Shown here in pieces: positions 8,001 through 14,917 of a DNA stretch of 64,000 nucleotides. Origin of the DNA: Oscillatoria acuminata PCC 6304 (lineage in GTDB: Bacteria > Cyanobacteriota > Cyanobacteriia > Cyanobacteriales > Laspinemataceae); NCBI RefSeq assembly GCF_000317105.1, contig NC_019693.1:3162001-3226000 (forward strand), written 5' to 3'. Made by a program: the position numbers and the translations under genes. Under the pieces are notes generated by a model. The model had not been told where the DNA came from, ran no database searches, and was given only the letters and a program-made list of their open reading frames with translations. Position 1 is the first letter of the stretch. Each line of letters begins with the position of its first letter.

Positions 8001-10140
8001 GGCTGAAGCGCAAACCGAAGATACCTTGGTGAAGTGCTATCCCGACCCGGAAGAACGCCAAAAGGTCCTGGATGGGATTGAGGGAGGTACAGGGAAGTGG
8101 ATTGAGGTGAAAGCCCGAACCCGCCAGGGGAGAGAGATGGACGCGGCTTGGGCCAATATCCGACTCTCCGATGGCAGTGGGATTGGCATTGGACAGGATA
8201 TCACCGAACGGAAGGGCTCGGAAGCAGCCTTGCGCGACAGTGAGAAGTTATTCCGTTCCACCTTTAATGGGGCCACCATCGGACTGGTTCATAGCAATAT
8301 CAAGGGTCAGTTTCTGCGAGTCAACCAAAAATACTGTGAAATTCTCGGATATTCTCAGGAAGAATTGCTGCTTAAAAGCTGGAGAGATATTATTCATCCT
8401 GATGATGTGGAGGAGAACATTAAGTGTCTGAATCGGGTGATCATCGGAGAGACCCGTGAGTCTTTCTGTGAGACTCGGTATTATCGGCAGGATGGGTCAA
8501 TAATTTGGGCGTCTCTGACGGTATGCCTCGTGAGTCAACCTTCCGGAGAACCAGACTATTTTATTGCCGCTGTGGAAGATATTACCGATCGCAAAAAAGC
8601 AGAAGCTGAAAAAGAAAAACGCGATCGCTATCTGACTGCATTAGTGGAAATTCAACATCAATTATTAAATTCCTCGGTCGATACCAACCTCTACGAACTC
8701 ATCATGAGTATTCTGGGACCCGTCTCCGGTGCCAGTCGCCTCTATATTTTTGAAAATTCCCGCGATTCCCAAGGTTGTTTAGTCACCAGCCAAAAAGCGG
8801 AATGGTGCGCCGAAGGCATTGAGTCCCAATGGGACAATCCCGACTTACAAAATTGCCCCTACGACGAATTTTTCACCAGGCTGCCCAATACCCTGGGGAA
8901 GGGGGAAATCCTTGAAGGCATTGTTACTAATTTTTCAGACTCAGAACGCTTAGTTTTAGAACCCCAAGGGATTCAAGCCATTCTGTTGTTACCCTTGATG
9001 GTAAATGGGGACTTTTTTGGCTTTATCGGCTTTGATAATTGCATCGAAGCCCAGCCTTGGGACACCTTAGAAGTCAGTTTATTAAGTTCCGCAGCAGCGG
9101 CGATCGCCCTGGCAAAAGAACGTCAACTCACCCAAGCCGCCCTCGCCCGTCAGTTGGCTGCGGTAGAAGCCACTACCGATGGCATCGGCATTCTCAATGA
9201 AAACAGCGAATACATTTATTTGAATTCCGCTCATGCGAAAATCTTTGGATATGACGACCCCAAAGATTTGCTGGGTAAAACCTGGAAAGAGTTATACTAT
9301 CCGGAAGAGGGGGACAAAATAGAAAAGGAAGTTTTTTCAGTGTTGGGAGCATCGGGACAATGGAGTGGGGAAACCTTGGCTAAAAGACGAGACGGCACCA
9401 CTTTTCCTGAAGAAATTTCCCTCACCTTAATTGCTGGGGGGGGATTAATTTGCGTCGCTCGGGATATTACAACCCGTAAACAATCTGAGCAACAAATTAA
9501 AGCCTCCCTTCATGAAAAAGAGGTCTTGCTCAAAGAAATTCATCATCGGGTCAAAAATAACCTGCAAATCATCCACAGTTTATTGAAGCTGCAATCCAGC
9601 TACACGAAAGACCCCCAAGCGCTGCAAATGTTCCGGGATAGCCAAAACCGCATCCGGTCGATGGCCTTGATTCACGAACTGTTATATCGCTCCCATAACT
9701 TAGCCAGCATTAATTTTGCTGAATACATCAACCAGTTAACCACGAATTTATTGCGGGCCTATAATATAACCGTTCATTCTCAGCCAGAAATTCTCATTAA
9801 TGTCGATGCCATTGAATTAGGCATTGATACCGCGATTCCTTGTGGATTAATGATTAATGAATTAATCACCAATGCCTTTAAATATGCCTTTGTCGATGGG
9901 TTTAAAGGTAGGATCAGCATTGATTTCCATAAAGATGGGTCCGACACTTACGAACTAAAAATTGCCGACAATGGGGTCGGACTGCCTGCGGACTTGGATT
10001 TCCGGAATACTGAATCCTTAGGGTTGAAATTAGTCTGTAACCTCACTCGGCAACTGGATGGAGAAATCAGCCTTGACCGCAGTCAAGGAAGCTGCTTCAC
10101 GATTCGATTTCAAGAATTAACTTACCAACCTAGAGGATAA
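5005..10140 (+). CDS. Multi-sensor histidine kinase: 4 CBS, DXCF cyanobacteriochrome GAF, 6 PAS, GAF, HisKA_2
   Basis: From the ATG at 5005 the protein has 1711 residues (an in-frame TTG at 4963 would add 14; neither has a clear ribosome-binding site). Domains in order: two CBS pairs (about 20-300), a coiled coil, GAF-1 (360-515), PAS domains near 543, 710, 842, 965 and 1082, GAF-2 (1212-1371), PAS-6 (1387-1492), then a HisKA_2 dimer/phosphoacceptor helix with IHHRVKNNLQ (His 1513/1514) and a HATPase with NELITNAFKYAF and DNGVGLP. GAF-1 has RDSCF (Cys 424) and LTPCHQQLL (Cys 452); the 28-residue spacing and the CH motif match DXCF cyanobacteriochromes, which bind a bilin through both cysteines. 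The CBS pairs may add adenine-nucleotide sensing. No membrane segments are seen. The next gene starts 4 bp after the stop, so they form an operon. Confidence 0.92.
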   Translation: MPISEPAIPVLNLEAAIAHVPVCVPPHTPVNEVLKQMNRVQSTSCHLDQSSSSTLNSKTLSSCAVVQENDNFLGILIERDLVKLIASGQSLESITVGEVINPSPGVRQSQLQHIFSVLPLLRQYHISHLPILDESDGFMGIISTETLREILQPTNLLQLRQVAEVMTPQIISANPTTSLLDIAKLMISNQVSCVMICQSGEGKITQLGTGNPGDIMPLGIITEGDLIQIQGLEIDLNRTPVEQMMSSPVFAIAPEDSLWIALQKMQQHHVGRLAVTGIRGELLGIITQTTLLNSLNPLEMYKVIDVMQDTISTLEAEKIELLQNRTIELEKRVRWRTAEQEQLIASLEASSQRDRLLAQVSLQIRKSLNLDEILQTTVEQVRQLLQSHRVLVYQFSPTMEGKVVAESVESGYSGILGTQVRDSCFEKMDKTAYLNGRKQVIADIYQAGLTPCHQQLLEQFQVRANLVVPICIQVDPAHPHLWGLLIAQHCNEPRPWQASEIDLLDKISVHIAIAIHQAQLYQDTQIELAERRRAEAALRSSEQLYATLAEASPVGIFRTDPGGKCIYINDRACEMLGLSRQAALGEGWFQALHPQDYARVVAEWAKSTQFKTPFACEYRFCRPNGQVSWVFGQTIAEIGPDQELMGYIGTVTDISDRKQAEQALRTLNVELEMRVSQRTEQLEKTVQQLQGEIEQRQQAQQELLLVKERLQYLLWASPTIIYSCQVQDPYTTTFISYNVIHILGYEPKQFLNNPQFWWDCIHPEDVEIVETGFSEISTRQNLSLEYRLRHADGRYRWVQDDFRVVRNAQGQVMEIVGSCVDISDRKLAESELQESEAQLSNFFESANDLIQTVDAQGKILSVNRAWRETLGYSQEEVQHLSMSDIIHPHCNSRYYQLLSTLNGGCTQTVTFEIKALKSNGRSVFLEGKLSLEIDENPSIIHGVFRDITRRKIDEVKLKRQAEVLQTIFDNIPLMLVFFDQEGQIQLLNPALEKTLGWSLAEAQTEDTLVKCYPDPEERQKVLDGIEGGTGKWIEVKARTRQGREMDAAWANIRLSDGSGIGIGQDITERKGSEAALRDSEKLFRSTFNGATIGLVHSNIKGQFLRVNQKYCEILGYSQEELLLKSWRDIIHPDDVEENIKCLNRVIIGETRESFCETRYYRQDGSIIWASLTVCLVSQPSGEPDYFIAAVEDITDRKKAEAEKEKRDRYLTALVEIQHQLLNSSVDTNLYELIMSILGPVSGASRLYIFENSRDSQGCLVTSQKAEWCAEGIESQWDNPDLQNCPYDEFFTRLPNTLGKGEILEGIVTNFSDSERLVLEPQGIQAILLLPLMVNGDFFGFIGFDNCIEAQPWDTLEVSLLSSAAAAIALAKERQLTQAALARQLAAVEATTDGIGILNENSEYIYLNSAHAKIFGYDDPKDLLGKTWKELYYPEEGDKIEKEVFSVLGASGQWSGETLAKRRDGTTFPEEISLTLIAGGGLICVARDITTRKQSEQQIKASLHEKEVLLKEIHHRVKNNLQIIHSLLKLQSSYTKDPQALQMFRDSQNRIRSMALIHELLYRSHNLASINFAEYINQLTTNLLRAYNITVHSQPEILINVDAIELGIDTAIPCGLMINELITNAFKYAFVDGFKGRISIDFHKDGSDTYELKIADNGVGLPADLDFRNTESLGLKLVCNLTRQLDGEISLDRSQGSCFTIRFQELTYQPRG

Positions 10141-10144
10141 AAAA

Positions 10145-11305
10145 GTGGACAAGATGATTACAGTTTTAGTCGTTGAAGATGAACTGATTACTGCCATCGA
10201 CATTCAAAGTAGTTTAGAAAACTTAGGGTATCAGGTTCCCCCCATCGCCTCTACGGGGCAAGAAGCCCTAGCTCAAGTCGCGAAATTTCAGCCGGATATT
10301 ATCCTAATGGATATTGTCATTAAAGGAGAAATAGATGGGATTGAAACGGCTAAATTGATTCGCGATCGCCAGCAAATTCCGATTATTTTTCTCACCGCTT
10401 ATTCCGATGATGCCACCTTAGCCCGGGCGGGAATTAGTGAACCCTTTGGCTACTTACTCAAACCCTTTGACGACCGGGAACTCCATACCACCATTCAAAT
10501 GGCCCTCAAACGCTATCAGGCTGAAGCGAAAATCCGTAAAGAGCGAGATATCGCCGAACAACTCCAAAAAGAAGCCGAAAATCTGGTAGAATTGAATTCT
10601 CGCTATATTGCCATGACTTCCCACGAATTCCGCACCCCGATGACAACGATTCACTCCTCATCGGAATTACTGGAACATTACAGTCATAAATGGTCCGAAG
10701 AGAAAAAACTCAGCCATCTCAAGCGGATTCAATCCTCGATTAAGACCATGACCAAACTCTTAGATGAAGTCTTGACCATTGGCAAGGCTGACGCGGGTAA
10801 ACTAGAGTTTAAGCCCATTGATTTAGATATGTTCGACTTAGCTAAAGAACTGGTTGAAGAACTGCATTTGTCTACGGATAAACCTCGGATCAATTTGCAG
10901 GTATTTGGGGAGATTGAACAGGCCATTTTAGACCCCAAATTACTGCGTCACATCTTGACAAATCTGCTGTCCAATGCTTTAAAATATTCTCCGGCTGGGG
11001 GAACGGTTAATTTTACCCTGACCCGTCAAGAGGAATACCTAATCCTGTCCGTGCAAGATTCAGGAATTGGGATTCCCGAATCCGATTTAATCCATCTGTT
11101 TGAATCCTTTCAACGGGCGAGTAATGTTGGCAGTCTTCCCGGGACTGGTTTGGGATTGGCGATCGTGAAAAAGTGCGTCGATCGCCACAATGGAACCATT
11201 ACGGTCAACAGTACCGTCGGGGTTGGCACCACTTTCACGGTCACCTTACCAATGCATTCCCCCGTTGCTTCCGTCATCCCCGTGATTGGATCCAGTTTGC
11301 CCTAA
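10145..11305 (+). CDS. Hybrid REC-histidine kinase
   Basis: The 386-residue protein has an N-terminal receiver (3-120; acidic E11/D12, phosphoacceptor D56 in LMDIVI, KPF lysine) followed by a short coiled coil, a HisKA domain with H-box SHEFRTPM (His160) and a HATPase (NALKYS, DSGIGIPESD, GTGLGLAIVKK). It starts with GTG 4 bp after the stop of the multi-sensor kinase; an ATG three codons later is an alternative. The layout suggests that phosphate from the large kinase passes to this receiver, which then sets the activity of its own kinase module. That relay is inferred from operon order. Confidence 0.92.
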   Translation: MDKMITVLVVEDELITAIDIQSSLENLGYQVPPIASTGQEALAQVAKFQPDIILMDIVIKGEIDGIETAKLIRDRQQIPIIFLTAYSDDATLARAGISEPFGYLLKPFDDRELHTTIQMALKRYQAEAKIRKERDIAEQLQKEAENLVELNSRYIAMTSHEFRTPMTTIHSSSELLEHYSHKWSEEKKLSHLKRIQSSIKTMTKLLDEVLTIGKADAGKLEFKPIDLDMFDLAKELVEELHLSTDKPRINLQVFGEIEQAILDPKLLRHILTNLLSNALKYSPAGGTVNFTLTRQEEYLILSVQDSGIGIPESDLIHLFESFQRASNVGSLPGTGLGLAIVKKCVDRHNGTITVNSTVGVGTTFTVTLPMHSPVASVIPVIGSSLP

Positions 11306-11342
11306 AAAAAGCGAGCAAGATGCTCCCACCAATTCTCAACTA

Positions 11343-11365
11343 AGGGCCAGAAGCCCTATTTTTTT
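11343..11365 (+). terminator. Rho-independent terminator after the sensor-kinase operon
   Basis: A 5-bp GC-rich stem AGGGC/GCCCT (11343-11347 and 11353-11357) with a 5-nt loop is followed directly by A and seven T residues (11359-11365), 38 bp after the stop codon of the REC-kinase gene. Confidence 0.65.
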
Positions 11366-11391
11366 GCCCCTAGGTCGTTAGTACAGTATTA

Positions 11392-11523
11392 AGGGGATTG
11401 CAAAATATAAATCATCCAACCCTTCCACTGAAAAAACGGTATGTGTAGGGGCGCAATGCGCAGGCCCTCCGGAGGGCCTGCGCATTGCGCCCCTACATTC
11501 ACGGGGCTACTCCGTTGATCCGT
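11392..11523. mobile_element. MITE-A copy 2 (truncated)
   Basis: It begins with the same end as copy 1 (AAGGGGATTGCAAAATATAA after TA at 11390-11391), contains the same 52-bp perfect palindrome, and continues with the sequence ending TACTCCGTTGATCCGT found next to the core of copy 3, where similarity stops (about 11523). The second terminal repeat is absent. It lies between two kinase genes and may affect transcription of the downstream gene. Confidence 0.75.
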
Positions 11524-11581
11524 AGATTTTTTGTCAAGTTGGCTGTGTTACCATACCACTAAACCATCTTTTGTACGCCCA

Positions 11582-12700
11582 ATGAAAAAAATTTTAGTGA
11601 TTGAAGACGAAACAGGGGTTCGCGAAAATCTCCTGGATTTATTGGATGCCGAAGATTTCGAGGCGATCGCCGCTGAAAATGGTCGCGAAGGAATTGAATT
11701 AGCAAAAGAAAAATTGCCGGATTTGATTTTATGCGATGTCACGATGCCTGAACTCGATGGATATGCCGTCCTCACCGAATTGCGCCAAGACCCAGCAACG
11801 TCCATGATTCCATTTATCTTTCTCACCGCCAAAGCGGAAAAAAGGGATACCCGAAAAGGCATGGAACTCGGTGCCGATGATTATTTAACCAAACCCTTCA
11901 CCCGAGAGGATATTTTGGCCGCCATTTCCACACGCCTGGAAAAATACAATATTACTCAAAAAAACACTGAACAAAAACTCCAAACATTAACCCAAAGTAT
12001 TGCCCAGGCCCTGCCTCACGAATTTCGGACTCCCATGAATGGCATTCTCGGCTATACAGAAGTGTTATTGCAGGATATAGAGAGCTACGATAAAGCCGAG
12101 ATCCAGGAGATGTTGGAAGGAATACAAATTTCCGCCAAGCGATTGTATAGGCTGGTTCAAAATTATTTACTCTATGCTGATCTAGAAATTGCCATTCACC
12201 AACCTCAGCGCATGGAATATCTCCGCGACCTGGCGATGAGTGGGGCGCTCAGTATGATTTCAAATAGTGTTGGAGAAAAAGCCAAACAGACCTGTCGAGA
12301 AGCTGATATTCAGATTGATATCGAAAATGCCTTTGTAAAAATTTCCGAACACCACCTTTATAAAATTGTTGAAGAATTGGTGGATAATGCTTGCAAGTAT
12401 TCTGAACCGGGGACGCCGATCGCAGTTAAGGGAGAGGTGAACGGAACTGCATCTTATACCCTATCAGTAACCGACCGAGGTCGAGGCATGACTCGGGAGC
12501 AAATTGCCAATCACGGGGCCTATATTCAGTTCGATCGCAAACTTTATGAACAACAAGGATCGGGATTGGGAATTGCGATCGCCAAACGACTCGCCGAATT
12601 ATATGAGGGAACTTTAACCATTAAGAGCATCCCTAATCAAGAAACAACAATTTCCGTGGTTCTGCCCATTGACCTTAACTTTTCAAGTGAAGAATTATGA
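11582..12700 (+). CDS. Hybrid REC-histidine kinase (second)
   Basis: Starting at the ATG at 11582 (17 codons inside a longer open frame whose extra residues precede the receiver core) the protein has 372 residues. The receiver (1-120) has E8/D9, phosphoacceptor D52 (LCDVTMPELDG) and LTKPF lysine; a HisKA H-box PHEFRTPMNG follows (His146), and a HATPase ends the protein (ELVDNACKYSEPG, DRGRGM, GSGLGIAIAKRL). It has the same architecture as the preceding hybrid kinase but is not closely related in sequence, so it is not a recent duplicate. A terminator and MITE-A copy 2 separate it from the upstream operon, so it probably has its own promoter. Confidence 0.9.
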   Translation: MKKILVIEDETGVRENLLDLLDAEDFEAIAAENGREGIELAKEKLPDLILCDVTMPELDGYAVLTELRQDPATSMIPFIFLTAKAEKRDTRKGMELGADDYLTKPFTREDILAAISTRLEKYNITQKNTEQKLQTLTQSIAQALPHEFRTPMNGILGYTEVLLQDIESYDKAEIQEMLEGIQISAKRLYRLVQNYLLYADLEIAIHQPQRMEYLRDLAMSGALSMISNSVGEKAKQTCREADIQIDIENAFVKISEHHLYKIVEELVDNACKYSEPGTPIAVKGEVNGTASYTLSVTDRGRGMTREQIANHGAYIQFDRKLYEQQGSGLGIAIAKRLAELYEGTLTIKSIPNQETTISVVLPIDLNFSSEEL

Positions 12701-12709
12701 ACTCGATTA

Positions 12710-12876
12710 GGGAACTCCAAAAAATAAAATATCCAAAACGTTCGTTCGTAGTGACGGATCAACGGAGTAACCCCGTCATTGTAGGGGCGCAATGCGCAGG
12801 CCCTCCGGAGGGCCTGCGCATTGCGCCCCTACACATACCTTTGAACGGTTGGATGATTTATATTTTGCAATCCCCT
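12710..12876. mobile_element. MITE-A copy 3, full length (about 167 bp)
   Basis: Bounded by TA dinucleotides at 12708-12709 and 12877-12878. The left end GGGAACTCCAAAAAATAAAA and the right end, read inverted, GGGGATTGCAAAATATAAAT are imperfect terminal inverted repeats of about 25 bp. The centre is the 52-bp perfect palindrome seen in copies 1 and 2. No open frame of its own: a non-autonomous element. TA flanks are typical of the IS630/Tc1-mariner group, but no matching transposase lies in the window. It starts within 10 bp of the stop codon of the kinase gene. Confidence 0.8.
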
Positions 12877-12899
12877 TAGCACAAAAGGTTGAGAGAATA

Positions 12900-13009
12900 G
12901 GGATCATCTCAATTTGGTATCAAAGGGGAATTTATACGTCTTGCTCCCCCTTCCCTCTTAGGGAAGGGGGCTGGGAGGTTAGGTCTCTTTGCCAAATTGA
13001 GATGCTCCC
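12900..13009. mobile_element. MITE-B, 110 bp, with 8-bp target duplication
   Basis: Terminal inverted repeats of about 20 bp (GGGATCATCTCAATTTGG at 12900; the inverted right end reads GGGAGCATCTCAATTTGG, ending at 13009) flank a GC-rich hairpin (CCCCCTTCCC at 12946-12955 pairing with 12961-12970). The 8-mer AGAGAATA is directly repeated at 12892-12899 and 13010-13017, exactly abutting both ends, which is a target-site duplication. No coding capacity, so it depends on a transposase elsewhere. Confidence 0.8.
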
Positions 13010-13017
13010 AGAGAATA

Positions 13018-13213
13018 TAGCTACTCAGGTTAAAGTTCCTTTGTGAAGCGGGTGTTGCGTTGCCTGAAAATGAGGAAGGACAGAGCAAATGCCCTGTCCC
13101 TACAATGCCCCGTGAATGGTGGGGTTTCAATCGATTTAAACGGGTCGAAGTTGGGATAAAATAAACAAAACTGGACAAGATTAAATCGATTAAATGGGTG
13201 ATGGATTTTCATC
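13018..13213. other. Intergenic region between MITE-B and ycf34
   Basis: About 195 bp without a plausible gene. It contains a short inverted repeat ACAGAGC...GCCCTGT near 13080-13100 and two copies of AATCGATT (about 13129 and 13183). This is the 3' side of ycf34. Confidence 0.3.
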
Positions 13214-13462
13214 CTAGGTGGGAACTAATTCCCCTGGACGTAATCGCGCCCATTTGCCCGTTTCTTCTTTAAAACTTTCACAACCGACGACATCCCATTC
13301 CATCTCAATGGCATCCGGCGTATTGCGGATATTCACATTGATGGTGGGTTCTAGGGGTTCAAAATCCGGCGTTTCAGTTAAGTGGGGCTGTTGATGCTGA
13401 TATTCCACTGCATTATAGGTTAAGCAGCGATCGACATAGTGGCAGTTTACGCAAATACACAT
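13214..13462 (-). CDS. ycf34: Ycf34 family protein
   Basis: The 82-residue protein begins MCICVNCHYVDRCLTYNAVE and ends GKWARLRPGELVPT, both hallmarks of Ycf34, a protein conserved in cyanobacteria and red-algal plastids and linked to Fe-S binding and photosynthetic function. The four N-terminal cysteines (2, 4, 7, 13) are the probable cluster ligands. The frame extends upstream to 13522, but the ATG at 13460-13462 is chosen because the family starts at MCICVNC. It is transcribed divergently from the nucleotidyltransferase gene with an 80-bp gap. Its molecular role is not settled; the family assignment is secure. Confidence 0.93.
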   Translation of the reverse strand: MCICVNCHYVDRCLTYNAVEYQHQQPHLTETPDFEPLEPTINVNIRNTPDAIEMEWDVVGCESFKEETGKWARLRPGELVPT

Positions 13463-13541
13463 CGTAAACACTCCATACGGCTTTTTTGTTACTCTAACGT
13501 AATCAGCACAGATATTGCCCACCCGGTAGGTTGATTTTTTT

Positions 13542-14810
13542 ATGAAACAAGGCGAATCTATTCGTGCTCTGGGTCCCGAAACTTGGCCGTTTAGCGTGGA
13601 AATGCTACCTGCGGATGCCTATCTCGTCGGCGGTTCGGTCCGAGATGCCTTGCTGGAACGGCAGTCCCCCTATTTGGATTTGGATTTTGTCTTACCCGGG
13701 TATGCGATTAAAATCGCCAAGCAGATTGCCGATCGCTATAAAGCAGGGTTTGTGGTCCTCGATGATGAACGCAAAATCGCCCGGGTGGTGTTTCCCCATG
13801 CCACGGTGGATTTTGCCAAGCAGGAAGGGATGACCCTAGAGGCAGATTTACAACGCCGGGATTTTACGATTAATGCGATCGCCTACCATCCCAAAACCGG
13901 GCAAATTGTAGACCCTCTGAACGGACGGGAAGACTTACAAAACCGCACAATTCGGATGATTTCCCCCACGAATCTCGCTGATGACCCCCTGCGTTTGTTG
14001 CGCGGTTATCGGCAGGCAGCGCAATTGGGTTTTACCCTGGAACCTCAAACCCAAGCAGCAATCCGACAATTAGCGCCCTTGTTGCGTCAGGTGGCAGCAG
14101 AACGGGTGAATACTGAGTTATGGTATCTCCTCAACCGGAGGGGGGGAAGTGCTCATCTGGTGGCAGCATGGGAGGATGGTTTGTTGCGCTATTGGTTGCC
14201 TGATGCCACAAAAGATTCCCTAGCTATTTTAACTCGGATTGATGAGGCAGCGATGCAATTGGGGGGAAAATGGCCGCAGTTGGGGGAAGAATTTTTGTTG
14301 GATTTGCGAGCAACTTTAAGGATTTCCGGATATTTAGGAATTGCCAAATTAGTCTGTTTGTTACCCTTAGAACCGGGTAAAGCAGAAGCGCAATTAATGC
14401 GATTAAAGTTGAGTCGGGTAGAAATTAAAGCAACGATTCAGGTGATAAAAAGTTGGCAGTTAATCCACCAGCAACCGGAGTTGACAGACTGGACGGTGCG
14501 ATCGCATTATTTTCTGTTTCGTCAGGTGGGGTCGCTGTTTCCCTCCTTAGCGGCAATGGCGATCGCCTCGGGAATTTCTTTGGAGACCCTAAGCAATGCC
14601 GTTGAACGCTATTTGAACCCCGAAGACTTGGCAGCACATCCGAAAGTTCTGATTACGGGAACCGATTTAATGGACGAATTGGGGATTCCTCGGGGTCCGC
14701 AAATTGGCGAGATTTTAAATCAAATTCAGTTAGCAACGGTGGAGGGGGAGATTTCGACGAGGGAAGAGGCGATCGCATTAGCTGATGAAATCAGGCGATC
14801 TATTCGATGA
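13542..14810 (+). CDS. tRNA nucleotidyltransferase / poly(A) polymerase family protein (class II)
   Basis: The 422-residue enzyme adds nucleotides to RNA 3' ends, most likely C and/or A of the tRNA CCA tail. The head domain shows the nucleotidyltransferase signature LVGGSVRDALL (30-38), the metal-binding pair D46/D48 (LDLDFV), RRDFTINAIA (105-114) and the ADDPLRLLRGYRQAAQLGF neck motif. Length matches bacterial class II enzymes without an HD domain. Cyanobacteria often split the reaction between separate CC-adding and A-adding enzymes or also carry poly(A) polymerase; the sequence alone does not show which of these this is, so no symbol is given. It stands alone, with no obvious operon partner. 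Confidence 0.9.
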   Translation: MKQGESIRALGPETWPFSVEMLPADAYLVGGSVRDALLERQSPYLDLDFVLPGYAIKIAKQIADRYKAGFVVLDDERKIARVVFPHATVDFAKQEGMTLEADLQRRDFTINAIAYHPKTGQIVDPLNGREDLQNRTIRMISPTNLADDPLRLLRGYRQAAQLGFTLEPQTQAAIRQLAPLLRQVAAERVNTELWYLLNRRGGSAHLVAAWEDGLLRYWLPDATKDSLAILTRIDEAAMQLGGKWPQLGEEFLLDLRATLRISGYLGIAKLVCLLPLEPGKAEAQLMRLKLSRVEIKATIQVIKSWQLIHQQPELTDWTVRSHYFLFRQVGSLFPSLAAMAIASGISLETLSNAVERYLNPEDLAAHPKVLITGTDLMDELGIPRGPQIGEILNQIQLATVEGEISTREEAIALADEIRRSIR

Positions 14811-14835
14811 TTCACTGAACCCCAGGTAAAGGATT

Positions 14836-14901
14836 AGAAACCGGGTTTCTTGCCTAAATTTATGGCAATTAACAGCAATTGAGTTAAGAAACCCGGTTTC
14901 T
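14836..14901. repeat. Inverted repeat with AGAAACCGGGTTTCTT arms (repeat R1, copy a)
   Basis: A perfect 16-bp stem (14836-14851 with 14886-14901), each arm itself nearly palindromic. A 20-bp direct repeat CCCAGGTAAAGGATTAGAAA occurs at 14821 and again at 14907, the second overlapping the stop codon of the CHAT gene. A closely similar element sits at the other end of that gene (19825-19889). It may double as a transcription terminator. Confidence 0.6.
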
Positions 14902-14917
14902 GGCCCCAGGTAAAGGA

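Noticed and set aside
12697-13046. Short open frames directly after the second hybrid kinase
   Set aside because: They lie inside MITE-A copy 3 and MITE-B and encode the repeat sequence, not a conserved protein.
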